Shown here: positions 1-6,636 of the stretch, piece after piece
Numbering within the stretch: the stretch's first letter is position 1
How the letters are laid out: every line of letters starts with the position of its first letter
NCBI GenBank assembly: GCA_950075905.1
Contig: CATMVR010000019.1
Coordinates: 1-18,583, forward strand
DNA length: 18,583 nucleotides
From: an uncultured Persicitalea sp.
Lineage (GTDB): Bacteria > Bacteroidota > Bacteroidia > Cytophagales > Spirosomataceae
Direction of reading: 5' to 3'
The notes under the pieces: generated by a model
What the model was told of the DNA's origin: nothing
The model's input: only the letters and a program-made list of their open reading frames with translations
The model's database searches: none
Program-made: the position numbers and the translations under genes

Positions 1-526
1 CAATGACGGGTACATTGACCCGCTTTCCCCACAGTTTGAGCTGCTCTACGGCGGCCGCCCGGAAGGTATCGGCGGCACCGAGCACCACACTGCGCCCCCG
101 CTGCTGAAACTGATGGGCCAGCTTACCGATGGTAGTAGTTTTGCCCACGCCGTTTACTCCTACCACCATAATCACGTAGGGCTTAGGCAGGTGCTCCGTC
201 TCGAAGCTGTCGGTAACCCCCACCACCGATCCTTCCGAAAGCAGCGCGGCTACTTCTTCCCGCAGGATACGGTCCAGCTCGCCGGTAGAGGTATACTTGT
301 CTTTCGATACGCGGTCTTCGATACGCTTGATTATTTTGACCGTAGTACCCACGCCCACATCCGAGCTGATCAGGATTTCTTCCAGCTCGTCGAGTACCTC
401 TTCATCCACGGTATCCTTCCCGACGAGCGCCCGTGAGAGCTTGCCGAAAATGCTTTCCTTGGACTTTTCGAGTCCTTTGTCTAGTGTTTCTTTTTTCTCT
501 TTTGAAAAAAAACCAAATATGCCCAT
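1..526 (-). CDS. ftsY: Signal recognition particle receptor FtsY (N-terminal 175 residues, cut by window edge)
   Basis: FtsY is the SRP receptor GTPase that docks ribosome-nascent chain-SRP complexes at the inner membrane for co-translational insertion. The start is the ATG at 526 and the reading frame is open to the window edge, so the C-terminal half of the GTPase domain is missing. Residues 1-40 form a short charged, lysine-rich leader in place of the long acidic A domain of E. coli. Residues 40-110 are the helical N domain. The G domain starts near 116 with the P-loop GVNGVGKT at 123-130 and the SRP-GTPase motif DTFRAAA at 153-159. It lies downstream of rpmG and the DUF4295 gene on the same strand, a common Bacteroidota order, but a terminator and its own -10-type box sit in between. 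Identification is secure from the motifs. Confidence 0.96.
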   Translation of the reverse strand, partial: MGIFGFFSKEKKETLDKGLEKSKESIFGKLSRALVGKDTVDEEVLDELEEILISSDVGVGTTVKIIKRIEDRVSKDKYTSTGELDRILREEVAALLSEGSVVGVTDSFETEHLPKPYVIMVVGVNGVGKTTTIGKLAHQFQQRGRSVVLGAADTFRAAAVEQLKLWGKRVNVPVI

Positions 527-569
527 GAGTCAGGTGGAGGTCCACCGTTAAAGTTATGCCACTATTCTT

Positions 570-607
570 CCAAACTGTTTTCCGACGAAAAAACCGGAAC
601 AGTTTGG
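570..607 (-). promoter_or_regulatory. Leader hairpin upstream of ftsY
   Basis: A 10-bp perfect inverted repeat (CCAAACTGTT at 570-579 against AACAGTTTGG at 598-607) is extended by CCG/CGG after a two-base bulge. On the minus strand it lies between the candidate ftsY promoter and the ftsY start at 526, so it would form near the 5' end of the ftsY mRNA. There is no U-tract after it on that strand, so it is not a standard terminator. Its role is unknown; an operator or an mRNA-stability element is possible. Confidence 0.5.
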
Positions 608-609
608 TT

Positions 610-617
610 CAAAAATA
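610..617 (-). promoter_or_regulatory. Candidate -7 promoter box for ftsY
   Basis: On the minus strand this reads TATTTTTG, a full match to the Bacteroidota -7 consensus TAnnTTTG. It lies in the T-rich tail of the preceding terminator and 84 bases before the ftsY start. I found no TTTG at the expected 19-base spacing upstream, so support rests on the -7 box alone. Confidence 0.4.
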
Positions 618-624
618 AAACAAA

Positions 625-646
625 AAAAGTCCCGCTGGGGACTTTT
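625..646 (-). terminator. Intrinsic terminator after the DUF4295 gene
   Basis: A 9-bp perfect stem (AAAAGTCCC at 625-633 with GGGACTTTT at 638-646) has a 4-base loop. On the minus strand it is followed by a run of seven T and a further T-rich tail. It lies 42 bases after the stop of the DUF4295 gene and would end the rpmG-DUF4295 transcript, at least partly, before ftsY. Confidence 0.85.
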
Positions 647-687
647 CGTGTATTCGGCTGTAAAATTGGCTTTTGTGCCAACCGGAT

Positions 688-840
688 TTATCTTTTCAGA
701 GCATCCTGAACGGTTTCGGAAGGAACCATTTCCTCTTTGAAGGAATAAGCACCTGTCTCGGGAGACTTTACCGCTCTGATTACCTTGGCGAAGGTTCTGC
801 CACCTTCTTTTTTCAGGGTTGCAACTACTTTCTTTGCCAT
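688..840 (-). CDS. DUF4295 family small basic protein (50 residues)
   Basis: This is a 50-residue protein of unknown function running from the ATG at 840 to a TAA at 688-690. It begins MAKKVVATLKKEGGRTFAKV and ends with VQDALKR. It is lysine-rich and has no predicted signal or membrane segment. The family is small, highly conserved and essentially confined to Bacteroidota, where it typically sits directly after the L33 gene. The placement suggests a ribosome- or translation-linked role, but that is inference from context. It follows rpmG by 99 bases on the same strand and is followed by a terminator. The match in length, start and neighbours makes the family assignment firm; function stays open. 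Confidence 0.9.
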   Translation of the reverse strand: MAKKVVATLKKEGGRTFAKVIRAVKSPETGAYSFKEEMVPSETVQDALKR

Positions 841-939
841 ATCTTTATATAGTTAATAAGTTAAAAGTTCAAAAGTCCGGGAGTAGCATTAGAAGGCAAC
901 TAACTACGCCTAGCTTCATGAACGCCTAACCGGGGGTTG

Positions 940-1122
940 TTATTTGATCTCTTTGTGTACCGTATAACGGCGCAGGAAGGAATTAAATTTTTTCAATTCC
1001 ATACGAGCGGGAGTGTTTTTACGATTCTTGGTGGTAATGTAACGTGACATTCCCGGTACATCCGTTGTCTTCTGTTCGGTGCACTCCAATATTACCTGAA
1101 CTCTATTACCTTTCTTAGCCAT
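940..1122 (-). CDS. rpmG: 50S ribosomal protein L33
   Basis: This is a 60-residue basic protein beginning MAKKGNRVQVILECTEQK and ending with RRYTVHKEIK, the usual L33 fold on the large subunit near the E site. I chose the ATG at 1122 because the protein is then the normal family length; an in-frame start 16 codons upstream would overlap the promoter box. It has only one cysteine, so it is the zinc-free (C-minus) form. In many Bacteroidota rpmB (L28) precedes rpmG. Here no rpmB is present and a strong promoter lies directly upstream, so rpmG leads this transcription unit, with the DUF4295 gene as its partner. Confidence 0.97.
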   Translation of the reverse strand: MAKKGNRVQVILECTEQKTTDVPGMSRYITTKNRKNTPARMELKKFNSFLRRYTVHKEIK

Positions 1123-1151
1123 TGCTTTTCTTCGTTTTACAAATAGGAATG

Positions 1152-1182
1152 CAAAAGTAAGGGTTATCAATAAATTAGCAAA
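1152..1182 (-). promoter_or_regulatory. Bacteroidota-type promoter for rpmG
   Basis: On the minus strand the sequence reads TTTG (1179-1182), exactly 19 bases, then TACTTTTG (1152-1159). That is a full match to the Bacteroidota consensus TTTG-N19-TAnnTTTG. Transcription would begin a few bases after 1152, giving a leader of about 25 bases before the rpmG start at 1122. It is the clearest promoter in the window. Confidence 0.8.
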
Positions 1183-1316
1183 ATCATTTTCTTAAAAAAT
1201 ATGATTTATTTCAAAGTCAGGCTATTATTACGGATATTTGGACGGGTATACCAGATCAACTCCTCTTTTTCCGCTTGCAGTTAGGATATTGAGTCTGCGT
1301 TTTGCTTTATTAAGAC

Positions 1317-1346
1317 ATTGGTTTAAAGTATGGCATGCTTATTTTG
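1317..1346 (+). promoter_or_regulatory. Weak candidate promoter for the cytochrome c gene
   Basis: ATTG at 1317-1320 is followed by 19 bases and TATTTTG at 1340-1346. This approximates the Bacteroidota promoter but the -7 box is one base short. If real, transcription would start near 1350, which makes the ATG at 1351 unlikely as start and favours the one at 1390. Confidence 0.3.
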
Positions 1347-1389
1347 AACCATGAACTATCTACTTTTAACACAATTTTACACTCAAAAA

Positions 1390-1989
1390 ATGGTACTCAA
1401 AAAATTAACCCTACTTGCTTCACTTGCCTGTATTGGATATATGGGAATAAGCTGTTCTGCCAAGGAAGATCAGGATTCGTACGATAAATTTTACGGGAGC
1501 GGTCGGGCCGATCGGGAAAAGGCAGCAGCCGAGGCTATGGCATCTGCTCCCTCTGCCACAGAGAGAAAAATTGACCCGGATACGATAAATTCTCTTTCGG
1601 TAACCGAGGATATGGATACTGAGATTGGCGCCAGCGACGAACGTTCGGACAATAGCCCTGAAACAGCCGGAGAAACCGTAGAAGAGGTAACAAAAGGCGA
1701 GCAAACAGCCCAGGCACCCGCTCCAAAGGCACAGGGACCGCCTCCGGCGGACATTGCGGCTCTGCTCAACAAGCACACCTGCTCGGCTTGCCACAGGCCC
1801 TACGAGCGGCTGGTAGGGCCGGCCTACTCTGACGTAGCTAAGAAAAACTACTCCGTTGATAGAATCGTCGAGCTAGTGTACAAGCCAGAACCATCCAACT
1901 GGCCCGGTTATCCTCCCATGATTCCCATGCCCCAGGTACCTAAGGAAGATGTACAGAAACTGGCGAAGTGGATTAATTCGCTGAACTAA
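1390..1989 (+). CDS. c551-type monoheme cytochrome c, predicted lipoprotein
   Basis: This is a 199-residue predicted periplasmic electron carrier. Residues 1-21 form a lipoprotein-like signal ending GISC, with Cys22 as the probable lipidated residue, although the lipobox is imperfect. Residues 30-118 are a low-complexity linker rich in Ala, Glu, Ser, Thr and Pro. The heme domain occupies about 120-199: CSACH at 131-135 binds heme covalently, GPAYSDVAKK follows, and Met180 in IPMPQV is the probable axial ligand, an arrangement very like Pseudomonas cytochrome c551. I chose the ATG at 1390 because it starts a normal signal peptide; an in-frame ATG at 1351 adds 13 residues. The gene stands alone between divergent rpmG and the convergent transporter gene. 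Its redox partner cannot be told from the sequence. Confidence 0.88.
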   Translation: MVLKKLTLLASLACIGYMGISCSAKEDQDSYDKFYGSGRADREKAAAEAMASAPSATERKIDPDTINSLSVTEDMDTEIGASDERSDNSPETAGETVEEVTKGEQTAQAPAPKAQGPPPADIAALLNKHTCSACHRPYERLVGPAYSDVAKKNYSVDRIVELVYKPEPSNWPGYPPMIPMPQVPKEDVQKLAKWINSLN

Positions 1990-2007
1990 GCATAGTTTTG
2001 CTTATAA

Positions 2008-2046
2008 AAAAAAGGCAGCCCCCGAACTCCGGAGGCTGCCTTTTTT
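2008..2046. terminator. Shared bidirectional terminator
   Basis: A 13-bp perfect stem (AAAAAAGGCAGCC at 2008-2020, GGCTGCCTTTTTT at 2034-2046) has A and T flanks, so it can end transcripts from both sides. It sits between the stops of the converging cytochrome c (1989) and sugar transporter (2052) genes. Confidence 0.92.
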
Positions 2047-2051
2047 GCTTT

Positions 2052-3329
2052 CTATACGCCGTCGGGAACTGCTACTTTGCTATTGTCGGGCACCGGACTG
2101 GCTTCTTTTAGGGCAAAATAGAGCACAACGCCCAAGCAAAACAGGGGAAGAAGGAAAGACAGATTGATGCTCTGCGTGGCGTCGGAGATTTGCCCCTGTA
2201 TACCTGTAAGTACCGCGCCGCCCAGGATGGCCATGATCAATCCCGAACCGCCTATTTTGGTATCCTGCCCCAGACCTCGCAGCCCCAGGCCGTAGATGGT
2301 CGGGAACATCAGCGACAAACAGCCCGAGATACCCACTAATGCAATGACACCCACATAACCGCCCGTTGAGATCACTACACCCGTGAGCACCATGCCAAGT
2401 AGCGCCAGCCCGGCCAGCAGATTGCGGGGAGAAATAAAGCGCATCAGGTAGGTACACACAAACCGCGACGCCAGAAACAGGATCAACGCCGCCAGGTAGT
2501 AGTCGGCCGACTGCTCTTCGTTAAGATTCAACTCTTTCATGACGTACCGGATCGTAAACGACCAGGTACCAATTTGGGCGCCCATGTAAAAAAACAGCGC
2601 CGTTACGGCCCATACGTACGATCTCTTGCCCAGGAGCCTCCCCCAGGCTGCGCCAAAATTGAGGTTACTGTCTTCATCGGAGGAGGTAGGCATCCGATTG
2701 AAAAATATCAGGACCCACAACAGCATCAGAAAGAAAGCAACACCCACGTAGGGGCCCATTACGCCGGTGAGCTCTTCGGATTGAATAGCCTGTAACTGTT
2801 CTGGGCTCATGGAGGCACGTTCGGCCTCACCCGCTCTGTTTAGCTCGGAGAGAATAAACAGCTTGCTCAATAACACCCCAATAATGGAACCGATGGGATT
2901 GAACGACTGCGCCAGATTGAGCCGTTGCGTGCCGGTTTCTTCCGGGCCCATGGCCACAATGTACGGGTTGGCCGAGGTTTCGAGAATGGAAAGCCCACCG
3001 GCCAGAATGAAAAGCGCCGCCAGGAAGTGGCCGTACACCATGGTTTTACTGGCCGGATAAAACAGTAGCGACCCGATAATAAACAGGGCCAGGCCAATCA
3101 GTATGCCGGTTTTGTAGGTAAATTTTTTGATCAGAACGGCCGCCGGTATGGCCAGGCAGAAGTAGGCCCCATAGAAGGCATACTGCACAAAGGTGGTCTG
3201 AAAGTCTGACATGCTCATGATGCGCTTGAAGGCAGAAAGCAGCGTATCAGTCATGTTATTGGCGAGTCCCCACATCAGGAACAGGCTAGTGATTAGAATA
3301 AACGGGAGGAGCGGCGTTTTTTTCAGCAT
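2052..3329 (-). CDS. FucP-type sugar:proton symporter (major facilitator superfamily)
   Basis: This is a 425-residue inner-membrane transporter, close to the 438 residues of E. coli FucP, with about 12 hydrophobic segments and a hydrophilic central loop near residues 160-225. Residues 19-32 (MWGLANNMTDTLLS) and the LETSANPY motif at 116-123 are hallmarks of the fucose/glucose-galactose symporter family. Asp28 and Glu117 match in position the two acidic residues needed for proton coupling and sugar binding in FucP. The substrate could be L-fucose, glucose/galactose, N-acetylglucosamine or another sugar; related Bacteroidota proteins vary. No sugar catabolism gene is adjacent, so the substrate is not inferred. 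The gene is monocistronic and divergent from nuoD. I saw no clear promoter match upstream. Confidence 0.9.
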   Translation of the reverse strand: MLKKTPLLPFILITSLFLMWGLANNMTDTLLSAFKRIMSMSDFQTTFVQYAFYGAYFCLAIPAAVLIKKFTYKTGILIGLALFIIGSLLFYPASKTMVYGHFLAALFILAGGLSILETSANPYIVAMGPEETGTQRLNLAQSFNPIGSIIGVLLSKLFILSELNRAGEAERASMSPEQLQAIQSEELTGVMGPYVGVAFFLMLLWVLIFFNRMPTSSDEDSNLNFGAAWGRLLGKRSYVWAVTALFFYMGAQIGTWSFTIRYVMKELNLNEEQSADYYLAALILFLASRFVCTYLMRFISPRNLLAGLALLGMVLTGVVISTGGYVGVIALVGISGCLSLMFPTIYGLGLRGLGQDTKIGGSGLIMAILGGAVLTGIQGQISDATQSINLSFLLPLFCLGVVLYFALKEASPVPDNSKVAVPDGV

Positions 3330-3515
3330 TTGTCTTTTTTAGTGTAGGAAGTACAGTTGCCCCCGATATTACTGTTTTGGCCCCAAAAAAGATTCGACAC
3401 TGGCTGCGCTCAAAAGGCAGGACTTTCAGAAACAGCGCTTTTCTTCGTCTGCCGCCAAACCACACCTTAGGTAAATAGCTTGTATCTTTACCGCGGTTTG
3501 AATGACTATGTACTT

Positions 3516-4733
3516 ATGAGCAATACCCAGCAATACGACTACCAACCCGGGCACCTGACTGCTTCTGAACCCAACAAATACGGCCCCGGTACCCTCAAAA
3601 AGGAGGAAATGGTACTGAATATGGGCCCGCAGCACCCTTCGACCCACGGCGTACTGCGGCTGGAGATCGTCACGGACGGTGAGGTGGTGGTAGATGTGGT
3701 ACCGCACCTGGGCTACCTGCACCGCTGCTTTGAGAAGCACGCCGAGTCGCTGCCCTTCAATCAGATTATCCCTTACGTTGACCGCATGGACTACCTGGCA
3801 GCCATGAATTCGGAACACGCCTACGTAATGGGCGTGGAGCGGATGCTGGGCATTGAGAACGACATCCCCAAGCGGGTAGAGTACATACGGGTACTGGTGG
3901 CCGAGCTCAACCGCCTGGCCTCTCACTTTATTGCCATTGGCACCTACGCCATGGATATTGGGGCCTATACCCCTTTTCTTTGGCTTGTTCGGGACCGGGA
4001 GCATATTCTGGGCATGCTGGAATGGACCTGCGGCTCCCGAATGCTGTACAACTACATCTGGATTGGCGGGCTTTTTTATGACCTGCCCGTGGGTTTTGAG
4101 GAGCGCTGCGCGGAATTTGTCAGGTACCTAAAGCCCAAGCTGGTGGAGTTGCATCAGTTGGTGGTAGAAAATAAGATATTTATCCAGCGTACTGCCCATG
4201 TGGGGGTACTGCCCATGGCTACGGCCATCAACTACGGCTGCGCGGGGCCCGTGCTGCGCGGGTCGGGCCTGCGCTACGATCTCCGCCGGGTAGATGCCTA
4301 CTCGGTGTACCCCGAGCTGGACTTTGACATCCCGGTGGGTAAGGGCGAAGCAGGTACCCGCGGCGACTGCTGGGACCGCAATTGGGTACGCGTAGCCGAG
4401 TGCTGGGAGTCGGTAAAGATTATTGAGCAATGCCTGAAACAGCTCAATGGAAAATACGTGCGTACCCGAGACTTTGACCCGCAGGCCATGGTACCGAAGA
4501 AAATCCGGCCCAAGGCCATGGATTTTTACGCCCGGGCCGAAAGTGCCAAGGGCGAGCTGGGTTTTTTCTTTCGAACCGACGGCCGTTCCGATGTGCCCGT
4601 GCGGTGCAAAGCCCGGGCCTGCTCGTTTCACAACCTGTCGGTGATAGCCGAGCTCTCGCGCGGCGGCCTGCTGGCTGACCTCGTGGCCGTGATTGGCTCG
4701 CTGGATCTCGTAATGGGAGAAGTGGATCGCTAA
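3516..4733 (+). CDS. nuoD: NADH-quinone oxidoreductase subunit D, standing alone
   Basis: This is a 405-residue 49-kDa-type subunit of respiratory complex I, which lies in the peripheral arm and forms much of the quinone pocket. Residues 36-48 read MGPQHPSTHGVLR, carrying the conserved histidines at 40 and 44. Tyr93 in RMDYLAAMN corresponds to the quinone-binding tyrosine. The C terminus ends MGEVDR as in other NuoD proteins. The ATG at 3516 is chosen; an upstream in-frame TTG at 3480 adds 12 residues unlike the family. Oddly, no other nuo gene is present: the flanking genes are an opposite-strand transporter and asd. It may be a second nuoD copy or part of a dispersed complex I gene set. The key residues are intact, so there is no sign of decay. 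Confidence 0.95.
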   Translation: MSNTQQYDYQPGHLTASEPNKYGPGTLKKEEMVLNMGPQHPSTHGVLRLEIVTDGEVVVDVVPHLGYLHRCFEKHAESLPFNQIIPYVDRMDYLAAMNSEHAYVMGVERMLGIENDIPKRVEYIRVLVAELNRLASHFIAIGTYAMDIGAYTPFLWLVRDREHILGMLEWTCGSRMLYNYIWIGGLFYDLPVGFEERCAEFVRYLKPKLVELHQLVVENKIFIQRTAHVGVLPMATAINYGCAGPVLRGSGLRYDLRRVDAYSVYPELDFDIPVGKGEAGTRGDCWDRNWVRVAECWESVKIIEQCLKQLNGKYVRTRDFDPQAMVPKKIRPKAMDFYARAESAKGELGFFFRTDGRSDVPVRCKARACSFHNLSVIAELSRGGLLADLVAVIGSLDLVMGEVDR

Positions 4734-4735
4734 AA

Positions 4736-4768
4736 AAAGCCGCTCCTGATCGGGGCAGGAGCGGCTTT
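4736..4768. terminator. Terminator between converging nuoD and asd
   Basis: A 13-bp perfect stem (AAAGCCGCTCCTG at 4736-4748, CAGGAGCGGCTTT at 4756-4768) has a 7-base loop. On the minus strand it ends in seven T, making a strong terminator for asd; on the plus strand the T run is only three, so nuoD termination may be weaker. Confidence 0.88.
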
Positions 4769-4802
4769 CGTAACTATTGGGTGTCAGATTGTTGGTACAA
4801 AC

Positions 4803-5813
4803 TTACACATTTTCAGTGGCTTCTACCAAATCGTGCTTTACCAGATATTCGGCAATCTGCACGGCGTTGGTAGCGGCTCCCTTGCGTAAGTTATCTGCTA
4901 CTATCCACAGATTCAATGTCTTAGGTTGGGATTCGTCGCGCCGGATGCGCCCCACAAATGTATCGTCTTTGCCATGCGCGGTCAACGGCATAGGGTATAC
5001 GAAGTTCTTGGGATCGTCCTGTACCACCACCCCTTCGGTGGCTTCCAGAATGGCCCGCACTTCGGCCAGGTCAAATTCATTCTCAAATTCTATGTTTACC
5101 GCCTCCGAGTGGCCGCCGATGGTCGGGATACGCACCGTAGTGGCCGTTACAGCAATACTGTCGTCGCCCATGATCTTCTTGGTCTCGTTGGTCATCTTCA
5201 TTTCCTCTTTGGTGTAGCCGTTGTCGAGGAACACGTCGATGTGCGGCAGCACGTTCAGGTCTATCTGATGCGGGTATACTTTCTTCACGCTGTCGTCGCC
5301 CTTGCGCTCGGCAAACAGCTGATCAACCGCTTCTTTGCCCGTACCTGTCACCGACTGATAGGTAGACACCACTACACGCTTGATGGTGTACTTATGATGC
5401 AGAGGATTCAGGACCAGCACCATCTGAATGGTAGAGCAGTTGGGGTTGGCAATGATCTTATCTTCGGGCGTAAGGGTATTGGCGTTAATCTCCGGTACCA
5501 CCAATTTTTTGGTCGGATCCATGCGCCAGGCCGACGAATTGTCTACCACCGTGATACCAGCCTCGGCAAACTTCGGCGCCAGGCTCAGCGAAGTACCTCC
5601 GCCCGCCGAAAAAATCGCAACGGCAGGCTTTGCCTTGATGGCATCCTCATAGCCTACTACCTTCACCTGTTTACCCTTAAACGTAATTTCCTTACCAATA
5701 GATCGCTCGGAAGCAACGGGCAGAAGCTCCGTCACGGGAAAATTACGCTCTTCGAGCACTTTGAGGATTTCGCTGCCCACCAAGCCAGTGGCGCCTACAA
5801 CTGCGATTTTCAT
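4803..5813 (-). CDS. asd: Aspartate-semialdehyde dehydrogenase
   Basis: This 336-residue enzyme reduces aspartyl-4-phosphate to aspartate semialdehyde with NADPH, the branch step toward lysine/diaminopimelate, threonine and methionine. The start is the ATG at 5813, which places the dinucleotide-binding motif GATGLVG at residues 7-13; an upstream in-frame start would add 24 unrelated residues. Other motifs are SAGGGTS at 69-75, the catalytic Cys126 in NPNCSTIQ, TYQSVTGTGK at 151-160, and the active-site His235 in PTIGGHSEAVN. Length and motifs are typical of the bacterial family. It follows the 5-formyl-THF cyclo-ligase gene by 96 bases on the same strand, but a promoter-like box upstream suggests separate transcription. 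Confidence 0.97.
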   Translation of the reverse strand: MKIAVVGATGLVGSEILKVLEERNFPVTELLPVASERSIGKEITFKGKQVKVVGYEDAIKAKPAVAIFSAGGGTSLSLAPKFAEAGITVVDNSSAWRMDPTKKLVVPEINANTLTPEDKIIANPNCSTIQMVLVLNPLHHKYTIKRVVVSTYQSVTGTGKEAVDQLFAERKGDDSVKKVYPHQIDLNVLPHIDVFLDNGYTKEEMKMTNETKKIMGDDSIAVTATTVRIPTIGGHSEAVNIEFENEFDLAEVRAILEATEGVVVQDDPKNFVYPMPLTAHGKDDTFVGRIRRDESQPKTLNLWIVADNLRKGAATNAVQIAEYLVKHDLVEATENV

Positions 5814-5863
5814 TTTACAACTGATTAAAATAAAACATAAAGATGCCTTGTATAAAATTGCCG

Positions 5864-5871
5864 CAAAATTA
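5864..5871 (-). promoter_or_regulatory. Candidate -7 promoter box for asd
   Basis: On the minus strand this reads TAATTTTG, a full match to TAnnTTTG, 50 bases before the asd start. A TTTG lies only 11 bases upstream of it, so a -33 element with correct spacing is not seen. Confidence 0.4.
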
Positions 5872-5909
5872 CAAATAATATTCAAACGAAGTGAGGCTTA
5901 GCTCCGAAA

Positions 5910-6500
5910 TCACTCCGGCCACCGGTATATCCGGGTAGGAGTCACACAGCAGGAGAGACTGACGTCCCATTCGTTTATATCAGTAATGACCGGCACTGGT
6001 TCAAAAAAAGAGAGCCCGATTTTTAGTACATCAGGCCGGCACTCGGCCAGAAACCTGTCGTAGTACCCCCCGCCGTACCCTACCCGATGGCCTTGCTGAT
6101 CGTAACCCAGCAGTGGTACCAGCACCGCGTCAAACTCATCAACTGGTAGAGGCTGCGAAAGTAACGGGTCGGGTTCTTTGATGCCCCAGCGGTTGGGTAC
6201 CAGCAGGGTATCATCGTCCCAAAGATAGTGAGCCATTCGACGCGAACCCGGAAGCATGCGGGGGGCTACCCAGCGTGGGTGCGTGGGCAGTGTTTCGTTT
6301 ACTATTTTCCGAATGTAGGTGGTATCTACCTCATTCCGAAAGCCTTCTGATACGTAGCTGTGAAGCCAGCCTATGGATTCTGATGGCAGGAATTTGAGAA
6401 GCCGAACAGCGATAAGCCCGGTCAGGCGACGATGCTCTGCCGGCTCGATAGCCATTCTCCGGGCCAGGAAAAGTTCACGACACTGCTGCTTGGTTAGCAT
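5910..6500 (-). CDS. 5-formyltetrahydrofolate cyclo-ligase
   Basis: This is a 196-residue cytoplasmic enzyme that uses ATP to convert 5-formyl-THF into 5,10-methenyl-THF, returning a storage or inhibitory folate to the one-carbon pool. The family signature GYGGGYYDR is at residues 141-149, preceded by VLVPLLGYDQQGHRV, which aligns with the usual strand and loop before the ATP site. An N-terminal lysine/arginine-rich segment (KQQCRELFLARR) also fits. The ATG at 6500 gives a normal length for the YgfA/MTHFS family (about 180-200). It lies between bshC (136 bases upstream, with a palindromic element in the gap) and asd. No functional link to these neighbours is obvious. Confidence 0.93.
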   Translation of the reverse strand: MLTKQQCRELFLARRMAIEPAEHRRLTGLIAVRLLKFLPSESIGWLHSYVSEGFRNEVDTTYIRKIVNETLPTHPRWVAPRMLPGSRRMAHYLWDDDTLLVPNRWGIKEPDPLLSQPLPVDEFDAVLVPLLGYDQQGHRVGYGGGYYDRFLAECRPDVLKIGLSFFEPVPVITDINEWDVSLSCCVTPTRIYRWPE

Positions 6501-6536
6501 GGTTCTCTATCTGTTTTCAGAAGATTTACTGTTTTT

Positions 6537-6625
6537 AACCGCAGAGAGCGCTAAGAATTATCGCAAAGGGCGCTGAGTGCTTTCTTTGCGATCTCCGCGT
6601 AATTTTCTTAGTGTCCTTTGCGGTT
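6537..6625. repeat. 89-bp imperfect palindromic intergenic element
   Basis: The whole gap between bshC and the cyclo-ligase gene is taken up by an imperfect inverted repeat. It opens AACCGCAGAG, closes CCTTTGCGGTT, and contains CTAAGAA / TTCTTAG and several CGCAAAG / CTTTGCG copies. Arms of about 43-46 bases meet near 6580. There is no open reading frame. Elements built on CGCAAAG-type words occur between genes in several Bacteroidota genomes (from memory), so this is probably one copy of a dispersed repeat family. It could fold into a long hairpin in the bshC transcript. Confidence 0.7.
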
Positions 6626-6636
6626 CATATAAAAAC

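Noticed and set aside
3330..3515. Divergent promoters between the sugar transporter and nuoD
   Set aside because: Only partial matches exist (for example TATCTTTA near 3483 on the plus strand), with no TTTG at the right spacing, so I do not call them.
4926..5828. A 300-codon open frame on the plus strand
   Set aside because: It lies exactly antisense to asd, whose protein has all expected motifs. The antisense product is low-quality, His/Arg-rich and matches no family I know.
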